The notes below the pieces were generated by a model, which had not been told where the DNA came from, did not search any database, and saw only the letters and a program-made list of their open reading frames with translations. Position numbers and translations under genes: made by a program. This document shows positions 23,451 through 31,285 of a DNA stretch of 64,000 bases, one piece after another. How positions within the stretch are numbered: the first letter of the stretch is position 1; each line of letters starts with the position of its first letter. Origin of the DNA: Fen-1058 sp964398185 (lineage in GTDB: Bacteria > Chloroflexota > Anaerolineae > Fen-1058); assembly GCA_964398185.1 (NCBI GenBank), contig CAYNML010000023.1, positions 7,972-71,971 of the forward strand, written 5' to 3'.

Positions 23451-24545
23451 GGCTTTCCGCCACGCGCCCAGCACCCACCCCTCCGCGCGTCTTTCTTCCC
23501 GTCGCCGCTGCTGCTCGATGATCTCCTGCACGTGGCCGATCTTCTCTTCGATCGCGGCCCCCAACCACAAGCGGCCTTTTTCAGCCGTTGCTTGTGTGCC
23601 CGCGCCATACGCCCCGCTGATGGTGTCGTCCGTCCACGGCGGATTGGCGATCAGCGCGCCGCCTTCGATCCAGTCCATGTAGTAATTGGGTGTGGCGATG
23701 AAGTCCACGTCGTCCACGGCGCGATCCATGCGGACGAGATCGGGCCGCAGGTGCAGGATATAGCTTGTCTCGAGTTCGCCTGCGTGCCCCATCCCGCCGA
23801 TTTGCGATGTGCGATACTGCTGCAACTCGGCACTCGTCGTGTGCAGGAACGACGTCGCCACGAACATCTCCGGCCAGCGATCGCCGCAGAACTTGGCGAC
23901 GTTGACGAGGAAACTGTGGTTGCCCCCGTGCCCGTTGATAAGGTAGGCCATCTTCAACCCGATCGATCTGAGCTGCCCGACGATCTCCACCCAGAAATCT
24001 TCCCACGCCCGTGGATCGATCGTGACCGTGCCGGGATACTGGCGGCGATGCATCGAGACGCCGTAAGGGAACGTCGGCAAACGGAAGATCGTGTCGGGCA
24101 GTTTCGCTTCAACGCCGCGCGCAATCGCGTCGATGATCAGCGTGTCGGTGTTGAGCGGCAGATGGAAGGCGTGCTGCTCGGTGTGGCCGGTGGCGATGAG
24201 AGCGACGCGATCGGTAGTAACCTCCCGGAGGCTCTGCAGCCTCCGGGAGGTTTTCACAACCTTCACATTCATGAAGCCATCTTCTTCGATGCTGGCGACG
24301 AGCGAATCGATCACGCGCTTGAACAGCTTGCGATCGACTGCGAACGCACTGCCTTCAAAGCCGAACGGCACGCTGGGAAACACGCAGATCAAATCGGGCT
24401 GAGAGATCGATCGGGATTGGCGGCGAACGCGCTTGATCAGATCGGCGTCCGTCATCTCGCCCAACGGAATCACGATCGGGATGTCGCGCGGCAAGGCAGC
24501 GACTTCTGGAAAGGTGAGGTTTTCGTAGCGGATGATGTCTGTCAT
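23439..24545 (-). CDS. Creatininase-family amidohydrolase
   Basis: A 368-residue metal-dependent hydrolase. The creatininase core begins late: ATGHTEQHAFHLPLNTDTL (about 119-136) supplies the first metal ligands (E, H, D). PYGVSMHRRQYPGTVTI, NGHGGN and GMGHAGELETS supply the rest. Family members cleave cyclic or linear amides such as creatinine or formamidopyrimidine intermediates. Residues 1-97 (ENLTFPEVAALPRDIPIVIP and onward) look like a partial, degenerate first copy of the fold. Residues about 98-109 are encoded by a 34-bp palindromic element. The ATG at 24545 follows the nucleotidyltransferase stop by one base; the longer frame from 24656 is a shadow. It is the last gene of the CoA-transferase operon. 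Confidence 0.82.
   Translation of the reverse strand: MTDIIRYENLTFPEVAALPRDIPIVIPLGEMTDADLIKRVRRQSRSISQPDLICVFPSVPFGFEGSAFAVDRKLFKRVIDSLVASIEEDGFMNVKVVKTSRRLQSLREVTTDRVALIATGHTEQHAFHLPLNTDTLIIDAIARGVEAKLPDTIFRLPTFPYGVSMHRRQYPGTVTIDPRAWEDFWVEIVGQLRSIGLKMAYLINGHGGNHSFLVNVAKFCGDRWPEMFVATSFLHTTSAELQQYRTSQIGGMGHAGELETSYILHLRPDLVRMDRAVDDVDFIATPNYYMDWIEGGALIANPPWTDDTISGAYGAGTQATAEKGRLWLGAAIEEKIGHVQEIIEQQRRREERRAEGWVLGAWRKAINR
24219..24252. repeat. Palindromic element inside the creatininase gene
   Basis: AACCTCCCGGAGGCT and its exact reverse complement flank a 4-base loop. A sister copy with a 3-base loop is intergenic at 33942-33974. Here the reading frame stays open across it, adding about a dozen residues rich in Arg, Leu and Ser. 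Confidence 0.85.
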
Positions 24546-24546
24546 T

Positions 24547-25206
24547 TCATTCCAGCCACTTAGTTGCCAACCGCCGCGCTTCTGCCTCAAAACTGGACTT
24601 GATCCGTTCCCAATCGAGCGCCACTGACAGGCGCGGCATGACATCGCGCTCGGCATTGTCGAAATTAGTCAGGGCCTCCAGCAGCATGATTTCAAAATTC
24701 GACGAGCGCGGGTACTTCCGTGGACGCAATTCCAGCAAGCGGTCGAACGATACGGTTTGGGTCAGGCAGTAGAGATCGACGAAGTCCTTGCGCGCGCCGC
24801 GCATCATGAGCGCATCCATTTTCATGAGGCCGATGTCGGCCACTGAAGCCAGCCGCAGCAGACCGGCGGCACTGACCGCTTCCAGGAGCGGATAGCCGTA
24901 ACTGAAAAATCCTACGCTAAGCTGATTGACCTTGAGCAGCAGATTTCCGATCACGTCTTCACGCACTTCGACGGCTGCCCGTTGTTCCAGCGCCGCGATG
25001 ATCGCGTGACGTGAAGCGTCAAAGAGTTCGTCGCGTTCGGAGAAGAAGTCAAGATCGACGGAGGGGCGATGTCCGATTTGCAGCGCCAGCGCGGTGCCGC
25101 CGGCCAGATAGAAATGTTCGGCAAAGACTTGCCGGCTGACCAGCTGCAGCACGTCACGGAGTTGTGGCGTAACGGTTTCCCAGTGAGGTTGTATTAATAC
25201 GGCCAT
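24547..25206 (-). CDS. Nucleotidyltransferase, AbiEii/AbiGii-toxin family (first copy)
   Basis: A 219-residue protein of the DUF1814/AbiEii family. It has the nucleotidyltransferase motif YLAGGTALALQIGHRPSVDL followed by D, which supplies the G-G-T loop (36-40) and the metal aspartates (51, 53). A later M-x-A-L-M-M-R-G-A-R-K-D-F-V-D-L segment is also typical of the family. Known members such as AbiEii and MenT modify tRNA or bind GTP, and act in phage defence or persistence. The gene overlaps its small partner upstream by 13 bases. The ATG at 25206 gives the usual N-terminus. The same two-gene pair occurs again at 26239-27206. Confidence 0.87.
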   Translation of the reverse strand: MAVLIQPHWETVTPQLRDVLQLVSRQVFAEHFYLAGGTALALQIGHRPSVDLDFFSERDELFDASRHAIIAALEQRAAVEVREDVIGNLLLKVNQLSVGFFSYGYPLLEAVSAAGLLRLASVADIGLMKMDALMMRGARKDFVDLYCLTQTVSFDRLLELRPRKYPRSSNFEIMLLEALTNFDNAERDVMPRLSVALDWERIKSSFEAEARRLATKWLE

Positions 25207-25487
25207 AGGGTTTGCCGCCAGTAACGCGGCTGCTCGAACTGATTGATGTTCAACACGGTGCGCCATAAATTGAAGCGGCGACGTGGCAGCCGCGCCGCGC
25301 CGCGCTGCTGCACCCAGCGGATAATGTCTTCGCGCGAGTAGCAGGCAAACAGCCAGCGCAGTTCGCCAAGATCGCCGGCGCTCAGGGTGCGTTCGATGAT
25401 CAGGTCGCGATGTGTTTGCACATCGAGCGCGGCCACATCATATTCCTGAAAGTAAGCGGCCAGTGATTCGGGAATGTGCACCGTCAT
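25194..25487 (-). CDS. Small DUF6922-like partner of the nucleotidyltransferase (first copy)
   Basis: A 97-residue soluble protein: VHIPESLAAYFQEYDVAALD, then HRDLIIERTLSAGDLGELRWL, CYSREDIIRWVQQRGAARLP, FNLWRTVLNINQF. It is clearly homologous to the small protein at 26895-27206 (LIIER/VIIER, ELRWLF/EVNWLF, W-V-x-Q-x-G, FxLWR). Its constant position directly before an AbiEii-type gene suggests an antitoxin or cofactor role. The start ATG overlaps the stop of the CoA-transferase beta gene by 4 bases (ATGA). The family name is from memory; the pairing is seen directly. Confidence 0.75.
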   Translation of the reverse strand: MTVHIPESLAAYFQEYDVAALDVQTHRDLIIERTLSAGDLGELRWLFACYSREDIIRWVQQRGAARLPRRRFNLWRTVLNINQFEQPRYWRQTLWPY

Positions 25488-26242
25488 TTGAGATAGATCC
25501 CCGTCGGATCGAGTTCCTCGCGCAGCAGGCGCAGCTCTTCGTCGCTCGGCGGTTCGGTCGTTTTGAGATCGTCCGCCACTTTTAATTTCCAGCCCGTGTT
25601 CTTGATCGCTTGCTCGACGGTCGCGCCGGGATGAAGCGCCGTCAAAATCAACTCGCCGTCCTCATCGGGTTCGAGCAGGCCCAGATCGGTGACCACCGCT
25701 TGCGGTCCGCCGCCGCGCAAGCCTTTCGCTTCGCGCTCTGTGCGTCCCGACAAAAAGCCGGCGCTGGTGATGAAGTCGCACTTCTCCGGGAAGCGGCGCG
25801 CTTGATGCGGCGTGAGGCAGTAAATGCGATTGGCCCACGCGGCGATCTCGGCCGCGCCGCCGCTGCCGGGCAGCCGCACCTTGGGCTTGTTGTACGGACC
25901 GATCACCGTGGCGTTGATGTTGCCGAACCGATCGATCTGTGCGCCCCCCAGAAAGCCCACATCGATCTTGCCGTTCTGCAAATAGTAGGCGAAGATTTCG
26001 TACATCGAACAGATCGACGCCGCGCCGCTGACCAGGCACGGATCGCCGATCGAGAGTGGTAGTCTCGACGGCTGCGCGCCGATCACGCCTGCTTCGTAGA
26101 TCATGTTTAGATTCGGCGCGTGCGTGCGCCGCGCCAGATTGCAGGCCAGGTTCGGCTGGCCGATGCCGACGAAGACCACATCGTTGTCGCGCAGCAGCCG
26201 CGCCGCGGCGACGACCATCATCTCAGAGGAAGAATAATTCAT
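25484..26242 (-). CDS. CoA-transferase subunit B (glutaconate/3-oxoacid type)
   Basis: A 252-residue family I CoA-transferase beta subunit. MNYSSSEMMVVAAARLLRDN leads into VVFVGIGQPNLAC. The likely catalytic glutamate is Glu50 in MIYEAGVIG, which forms the covalent CoA thioester in this family. GGAQIDRFGNINATVIGPY and PGSGGAAEIA are also family motifs. It moves CoA between an acyl-CoA and a free acid, together with the alpha subunit at 27233-28135. The two subunits are separated here by a nucleotidyltransferase pair, with ATGA overlaps at both ends of this gene. The substrate cannot be read from sequence; the thiolase and 3-hydroxyacyl-CoA dehydrogenase at 42-44 kb hint at short-chain acyl or ketoacid metabolism. 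Confidence 0.9.
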   Translation of the reverse strand: MNYSSSEMMVVAAARLLRDNDVVFVGIGQPNLACNLARRTHAPNLNMIYEAGVIGAQPSRLPLSIGDPCLVSGAASICSMYEIFAYYLQNGKIDVGFLGGAQIDRFGNINATVIGPYNKPKVRLPGSGGAAEIAAWANRIYCLTPHQARRFPEKCDFITSAGFLSGRTEREAKGLRGGGPQAVVTDLGLLEPDEDGELILTALHPGATVEQAIKNTGWKLKVADDLKTTEPPSDEELRLLREELDPTGIYLK

Positions 26243-26901
26243 TTGGATTTGTCCCTTAGATAGCGGGTGAGCCACTTGGCTCCAGCTTCGCTGTATTTGA
26301 CCACATCCGCCCACTGCACATTTTTCCACAACAGACGCGGCATGGGTTGTTGTTCGGCGTCGGCAAAATAGGCCAGCGCGCGCACTGTGATGTTGAGAAA
26401 ACTTGGTCGATCAGCGTACTTAACCTCTGCCAGTTGCAGCAGACGTTCTAATGAAACGATGTCACGCAGACAGTAAAGATCCACAAAGTCACGCCGCGTG
26501 CCGCGCGAATTGATGGCCGACAATTTCATGATGCCGATGTCGATCGGCGAAGCGAGGGGCACGCCATCATAATCAACGGTGGGTTCAAGCAGTGCGTGAT
26601 GCTGGGAGATAAAGCTGACATCTGCGCCGGCAATCTGGCAATAGAGCTGCCCGTCTTGTTCGCTTGTGCCACTGTAAACGCCTGTCGCCATTAATCGGGC
26701 CTGCAGCGCTTCGCGCTCCGCTGCTTCAAGTAAGTGACTTGGCGTGAACCAATCGAGATCAATTGATATGCGATGCCCAATCTGCAAGGCCAATGCGGTG
26801 CCGCCGGCTAGATAATACCCTTCCAACCACGGCTGGCCTTTCAAACATGCGAGCGCCGCTTGGCAATCTGCTGTAATGGCTTCTGGAAAGAATTTCACCA
26901 T
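26239..26901 (-). CDS. Nucleotidyltransferase, AbiEii/AbiGii-toxin family (second copy)
   Basis: A 220-residue paralog of the protein at 24547-25206: YYLAGGTALALQIGHRISID, then D-L-D, and later IMKLSAINSRGTRRDFVDLY in the same relative positions. The middle third (EQDGQLYCQIAGADVSFISQ) differs strongly from copy one, so the duplication is old or substrate contacts have diverged. The ATG at 26901 lies inside the end of the small partner gene (7-base overlap), and its stop overlaps the CoA-transferase beta start (ATGA). Toxin function is inferred from family. Confidence 0.87.
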   Translation of the reverse strand: MVKFFPEAITADCQAALACLKGQPWLEGYYLAGGTALALQIGHRISIDLDWFTPSHLLEAAEREALQARLMATGVYSGTSEQDGQLYCQIAGADVSFISQHHALLEPTVDYDGVPLASPIDIGIMKLSAINSRGTRRDFVDLYCLRDIVSLERLLQLAEVKYADRPSFLNITVRALAYFADAEQQPMPRLLWKNVQWADVVKYSEAGAKWLTRYLRDKSK

Positions 26902-27206
26902 GTCATAGCCTTTGCCTGTTGTGCCCAATCAGGCGCAATGAAATCGGTGACATCTAAGTTCAGACGCCACAGCGCGAACGAACGCGGCGATAACAAGCGG
27001 AACCCGTGTTGCCGCACCCATTCGGCCAGACGCTGTTCGCCGTAATGATCAAAGAGCCAATTTACTTCTGTCCACGATCCGCGATCGAGTATGCGTTCAA
27101 TGATCACGCCCGCATATTCATCAAGCGTTATCTGAGCAAAATCATATTCAGGAAATAACCACTGGCTGGATTGCGGCAACCCGTTGGGCGCAAGTTCGAC
27201 AGACAT
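26895..27206 (-). CDS. Small DUF6922-like partner of the nucleotidyltransferase (second copy)
   Basis: A 103-residue protein: SSQWLFPEYDFAQITLDEYA, then GVIIERILDRGSWTEVNWLF, QRLAEWVRQHGFRLLSPRSF, ALWRLNLDVTDF. It aligns throughout with the 97-residue protein at 25194-25487. Because both copies directly precede an AbiEii-type gene and overlap it, the pair behaves as a module. The ATG at 27206 is preferred; a GTG three codons earlier is also possible. A gap of 26 bases with actcgttactcatcactcg repeats separates it from the CoA-transferase alpha gene. Confidence 0.72.
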   Translation of the reverse strand: MSVELAPNGLPQSSQWLFPEYDFAQITLDEYAGVIIERILDRGSWTEVNWLFDHYGEQRLAEWVRQHGFRLLSPRSFALWRLNLDVTDFIAPDWAQQAKAMTW

Positions 27207-27232
27207 ATCTTTCACTCGTTACTCATCACTCG

Positions 27233-28135
27233 TTAGTATTTCCCGTAATTCACCGGCTCACTCATCGCTGGCGGCACTTGCAGACGTTCGTGCGTCTCTG
27301 CCCCGAGTTTGGCCCAGTATTCAGCGTGATCTTTCATGCCGTACACCCACTCATTCAACCACGCGTCGACGGTCTCGCGGCTCTCGCTGATCTTGTCCCA
27401 TTCCAGGTAAAACTTGTTATCGCGATCGTAATAGCCCTGCGTGTACGAGGGATGCGCGCAGTGCGGCACGTGGCACACAGCGCCCACGATGAAGTCGGGG
27501 ATCAGCGTGCGGTTGGGGTCCGATCGGATTACGGCCTCGTCGACGATCTCTTCGGCGGTGACGATGACTTTCTTGCTGGCGAACGCCACTTCTTTCTGCT
27601 CGCCCACGATGCCCCAGATTTGCGTGTTGCCGTGGGCGTCGGCGCGCTGGGCGTGGATGATGGCCACATCAGGATTGAGGGCCGGCACGGTGACCAGCTC
27701 GACGCCAGTGTAGGGGCACTGCACTTTCTGGTAGTGCGGATTCGCCTTCGCCAGGTCTTCACCGCCTGTTGGCCGCATCGGCAAAAACGGCAGGCCCATC
27801 GCTCCGGCGGTCACGCGCGTAATCATCGCAAAGTGCGAGTATTCTTCGTACGCCAATCTTCCCGCTTCCATCTCCTGCCGGATGATGCGCAGCGATCCGA
27901 CGCCGGGATTGCCGCTGTACGAGAAGATGATCTTCCTGGCGCAGCCGGCGGCCACCATTTGATCGTAGATCAGATCGGGCGTGGCGCGGGCCAGCGTCAA
28001 ATCCTTTTTGCGCTGGCGAATGATCTCGTGCCCGGCGGCGAACGGAATCAGGTGCGTGAAGCCAGCGGCATACACCACATCGCCGTCGTGCACATACTGA
28101 TCGACAGCCTGATGCAGGGATATGACTTTGCTCAT
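27233..28135 (-). CDS. CoA-transferase subunit A (glutaconate/IpdA-like)
   Basis: A 300-residue family I CoA-transferase alpha subunit. It opens KVISLHQAVDQYVHDGDVVY, then AAGFTHLIPFAAGHEIIRQR. GNPGVGSLRIIR and the hallmark VAIIHAQRADAHGNTQIWG follow. The C-terminal extension WLNEWVYGMKDHAEYW is also seen in glutaconate and steroid-ring CoA-transferase/hydrolase alpha subunits. The ATG at 28135 has GAGG six bases upstream, better placed than the ATG at 28141. It is the first gene of the interleaved operon that continues to the creatininase gene. Confidence 0.9.
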   Translation of the reverse strand: MSKVISLHQAVDQYVHDGDVVYAAGFTHLIPFAAGHEIIRQRKKDLTLARATPDLIYDQMVAAGCARKIIFSYSGNPGVGSLRIIRQEMEAGRLAYEEYSHFAMITRVTAGAMGLPFLPMRPTGGEDLAKANPHYQKVQCPYTGVELVTVPALNPDVAIIHAQRADAHGNTQIWGIVGEQKEVAFASKKVIVTAEEIVDEAVIRSDPNRTLIPDFIVGAVCHVPHCAHPSYTQGYYDRDNKFYLEWDKISESRETVDAWLNEWVYGMKDHAEYWAKLGAETHERLQVPPAMSEPVNYGKY

Positions 28136-28144
28136 AATCATCCT

Positions 28145-29104
28145 CTAAAAGTCGGTGACATACGTCGAATACAGAAAGTCGATGAGCGGCTGATAGTCGG
28201 CCTGCCGATCGGCCGGCAGGGCAAAGAACAAGCCCAGCACGGCCCCGCTTCTTTGCTCCAGGTAGCCAATGACGCGATCCGCGCCCTGATCGAGGTACAC
28301 CTTCACGCGGCCGTCGGGCAGCTGCTCGCTGCCGACCAGCGTGCCTTTGCCCAGGTTCAGCTGCGCCAGCTTGACGCCCCGCTCGGCCAGCTCGCTGGCG
28401 GTCAGCGTCTGATCCTCCGCGCGTTGCACCGTAACGATCTGAAACTGCCCGTTGGGCGCTGTGATCTTCGTGGACTCAGGTCCCTGGCGGCTTTCCCATT
28501 GCGCGGGAATGGCCATCGAAGACAGCTCGCCTTCCAGCGGCTCGAAGTAAGTGCCCTGGATATAATCGCTGTCGACTTTGAAAGAATCCAGCGCAGGCTG
28601 CATGGCCTTTTGAAAGTCGGCCCAGCCCGCTTCCGGTCCGCTGAGGATGAGGCCGGACAGCGCCAGCGGCTGCTGGCGAAAGACCGCCGTCCCCGATCGT
28701 TTCTCGTTTTGGCGCGAGAAGCGCAGCGCGGCCGTGTAAGAACCGTCGGCTTGCCGCTGTAAATCGGCGATCTTGAGATCTGCGGGCGCGTTGAGCAGCA
28801 CGTTGATTAACTGCGTGACAATCTGTGACCCCTCGGTCTCGTTCAGTTGGCGATCGAGCAGTGCGGCATACACAACCAGCTCGGCGCGGCCGTCAGGTTC
28901 GGAAAAGGCCGCCATGGATTCGGTCGAGAGGTCGTTCTGATACTGCTTCCAGGCGCCGGGCACCTGCAGCGAAAAGATGCCGTTGCGTTGCGTGAAAGTC
29001 GTTAAGGCCGAGGTGTCAATCGGCCTGGAGGTCGCGCACGCGGCCAGCAACATTCCGCCGGCCAGCAGCGCGAGAACACGACTAAGTTGACGACGCTGAA
29101 TCAC
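28145..29104 (-). CDS. Lipoprotein of unknown function
   Basis: A 319-residue secreted protein with a lipobox ending MLLAAC (lipid Cys23). The mature part holds two copies of a PsbP/DcrB-like alpha-beta pattern: NGIFSLQVPGAWKQY with a following fold, then SSMAIPAQWESRQG with a second fold. Each opens with the pattern of a short strand plus P-x-x-W. No catalytic residues were seen. The start is GTG with AAGGAG upstream. It lies just upstream of the CoA-transferase alpha gene on the same strand, with only 9 bases between, so it is probably co-transcribed. Function unknown. Confidence 0.75.
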   Translation of the reverse strand: MIQRRQLSRVLALLAGGMLLAACATSRPIDTSALTTFTQRNGIFSLQVPGAWKQYQNDLSTESMAAFSEPDGRAELVVYAALLDRQLNETEGSQIVTQLINVLLNAPADLKIADLQRQADGSYTAALRFSRQNEKRSGTAVFRQQPLALSGLILSGPEAGWADFQKAMQPALDSFKVDSDYIQGTYFEPLEGELSSMAIPAQWESRQGPESTKITAPNGQFQIVTVQRAEDQTLTASELAERGVKLAQLNLGKGTLVGSEQLPDGRVKVYLDQGADRVIGYLEQRSGAVLGLFFALPADRQADYQPLIDFLYSTYVTDF

Positions 29105-29238
29105 GATGGAGTTCTCCTTGTTTGCGAGATGATACGCCGCCTTCGATTATACTCCCGCGCGCCATTCCCGGCCCTGAAAAAACACGGAGACACGAAGCGC
29201 GGCGCTTCATGTCTCCGTAATAGGTCGAGCCGGTTCGT

Positions 29239-30888
29239 TTACGCTTTTTCGATGATCGTCTGGCTCTGCTCGTGCATGTAGGTCGGGACATAGTAAACCG
29301 ACCCCGCCGACTTGCCCGTGCTGCCTGATCCCTTCCAGCCGCCGAACGGTTGGAAGCCCGGCCACGCGCCCGTGGTGGCGCCCTGCGGCCGATTGGCATA
29401 CGTCACGCCCGCTTCGATGTGATCGAAGAACCACTTGGCTTCCTGCTTGCTGCCATAGAACCCGGCCGTCAAACCGTAGTCCACGTTGTTCGCCATCTTC
29501 ATCGCTTCGTTGACGTCGGTGTAGCCCATGATGGTCGTAATGGGTAGGAACATCTCCACTTGCCACAGGCGATGATCGGCGGGGGCGTAGGCCAGCGTCG
29601 GCGCGCAGAAATAGCCCTTGCCCAGCTCGCCTTCGATCAGGTGCTTGCCGCCGGTCAGAATCTCGCCGCCCTGCGACAGTTCTTCGCAGAAGTTGGCATA
29701 GTCGTGATAGCCGCTCTTGTTGGCCACCGGGCCAAGCCAGTTCTCGCGCTTCGTCGGATCGCCAATGGCGATCTTGTTGGTCAGATCGACCAGCTTCTGC
29801 ACGAACTTTTCGCGCACGCTCTCTTCCACGTAGACGCGCGAGCAGGCCGAGCACTTCTGGCCCTGCAACCCAAACGCCGATCGCAGCACACCCTGCGCGG
29901 CCAGATCGAGATCACCCTTGGCGGTGATGATGGCCGGATTCTTGCCGCCCATCTCGGCGATGCACGGGCGCGGATACTTGCCCGTGGCGAAGGTCTTGTA
30001 GATGTGCATGCCGATGTCGTACGAACCGGTGAAGGTGATGCCGTCGACCAGCGGGCTGGAGACCAACTCCTGCCCGATCGTGGCGCCGCCGCCCGTCACG
30101 TAATTGAACACACCCGCGGGCACGCCGCCGTCGCGGAAGCATTCGGCCAGCAGGCGGCCGGAGTATGGCGTATCGGTGGCAGGCTTGAAGACCACGCTGT
30201 TGCCTGCAACCAACGCCGCGCCGCTCGGCCCGCCAGCCAGCGCGAACGGGAAGTTGAACGGCGAGATGACCACCCACAAACCGTACGGCTTGAGGATGCT
30301 GACGTTGGTGGCATTCCAGCCGACGAGCGGATCCTTGCCCATCGGTACGACGTAGCCGTTGTTGCGCTCCATCTGATCGCAGTAGTAGTAGATCAGATCG
30401 GCGGTTTCCTGCACGTCACCCAGCGCTTCCATGCGGTTCTTGCCGATTTCCAGCGCCACAACCGCGCTGATTTCGTACAGGCGCTTCTCAATCTGCGCGG
30501 CCGAGCGGCGCAAAATCTTCACGCGATCCTGCCACTTGGTGGCCGCCCACTTGGGCGCCGCAGCTTTCGCCACCGCCAGTGCTTCCTGCCCTTCGGCCAC
30601 GCCGCCCTTCTGGAACGTGCCCAGCAGCCACTCGGTGTTGATGGGGCTGCGATCTTCGAACTTGGTCTCGATGAAGCGATCTTCGCCGTTGATCAACATC
30701 GGCACGTCCTGGCCCATCTCCGCGCGGACTTTGGCCACGGCCTTGTCGAAATCCGTGTGCATCTTCTCCGGCGGATTGAACATGGTGGCGTACGTCAGGC
30801 GGAACTTGCCTTCCTTCTGCGGCGCGACTTTCTTGACCGCGGCCTTCACCTTCTTCACTTCCTTCTTAACGACTTTCTTCACTGCCAT
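29239..30888 (-). CDS. pruA: L-glutamate gamma-semialdehyde (P5C) dehydrogenase
   Basis: A 549-residue aldehyde dehydrogenase that oxidises glutamate-gamma-semialdehyde to glutamate with NAD+, the last step of proline breakdown. Family-specific features are the GITFTGSYDIGMHIYKTFAT nucleotide region, Glu312 in AEMGGKNP and the nucleophile Cys346 in GQKCSAC. The C-terminal FGGWKGSGST and TYMHEQSQTI are as in RocA/PruA enzymes. The first 25 residues are a Lys/Val/Ala tail (MAVKKVVKKEVKKVKAAVKK) not usual for the family and reminiscent of nucleic-acid-binding tails. AGGAGG precedes the ATG. No proline dehydrogenase is in view. Gene symbol by family; the rocA name is equally possible. Confidence 0.9.
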   Translation of the reverse strand: MAVKKVVKKEVKKVKAAVKKVAPQKEGKFRLTYATMFNPPEKMHTDFDKAVAKVRAEMGQDVPMLINGEDRFIETKFEDRSPINTEWLLGTFQKGGVAEGQEALAVAKAAAPKWAATKWQDRVKILRRSAAQIEKRLYEISAVVALEIGKNRMEALGDVQETADLIYYYCDQMERNNGYVVPMGKDPLVGWNATNVSILKPYGLWVVISPFNFPFALAGGPSGAALVAGNSVVFKPATDTPYSGRLLAECFRDGGVPAGVFNYVTGGGATIGQELVSSPLVDGITFTGSYDIGMHIYKTFATGKYPRPCIAEMGGKNPAIITAKGDLDLAAQGVLRSAFGLQGQKCSACSRVYVEESVREKFVQKLVDLTNKIAIGDPTKRENWLGPVANKSGYHDYANFCEELSQGGEILTGGKHLIEGELGKGYFCAPTLAYAPADHRLWQVEMFLPITTIMGYTDVNEAMKMANNVDYGLTAGFYGSKQEAKWFFDHIEAGVTYANRPQGATTGAWPGFQPFGGWKGSGSTGKSAGSVYYVPTYMHEQSQTIIEKA

Positions 30889-30921
30889 GCTGGTGCCTCC
30901 TGTGTGGGGTATGGGGATTGG

Positions 30922-31278
30922 TTATTGGTTGTCAGTTGCTGGCTGCTGGTTGTTAGCGGTAGACGATTCAGCGAAGAAATACGGGCGCTTCAAGCCTCCT
31001 GTCAAAGTGGTCATTTTGAGTCGCAAGATAAGTCCATTGAGTCCTTCGCGCGGCACGAGGGTGTGCTGACCCACCAACCGATCGAGCATCTCCTGCGTCA
31101 ACTCGCTGCCCGATCGGACTCCGCTCACTTCGACGAGTTCCAATATTTTGCATTGAAACCGATCGCCGCGCGGTTCGTAGCTCTCCACTTCAACCTGATA
31201 GGTCGCGCGCACCATGCCGGTGGAGGGCGACCAGGCGAAGCGCAGCGGGAGTTGAGTGCCAGGTTCAGGGGCCGTCAT
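30922..31278 (-). CDS. Hypothetical protein
   Basis: A 118-residue soluble protein: LPLRFAWSPSTGMVRATYQV, then EVESYEPRGDRFQCKILELV, ending in a Ser/Asn/Gln-rich low-complexity tail (SSTANNQQPATDNQ). No recognised motif, no signal or membrane segment. It is the last gene of the tight minus-strand run that begins with the aminotransferase. Its start is 7 bases after the GIY-YIG stop, so it is probably co-expressed. Not recognised. Confidence 0.6.
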   Translation of the reverse strand: MTAPEPGTQLPLRFAWSPSTGMVRATYQVEVESYEPRGDRFQCKILELVEVSGVRSGSELTQEMLDRLVGQHTLVPREGLNGLILRLKMTTLTGGLKRPYFFAESSTANNQQPATDNQ

Positions 31279-31285
31279 GAGCCGG

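Noticed and set aside
24547..27206. Type IV AbiE abortive-infection system of the classical AbiEi/AbiEii kind
   Set aside because: The small partners are not AbiEi-like (no winged helix plus large C-terminal domain). Only the nucleotidyltransferase family is shared, so the classical name is not used.
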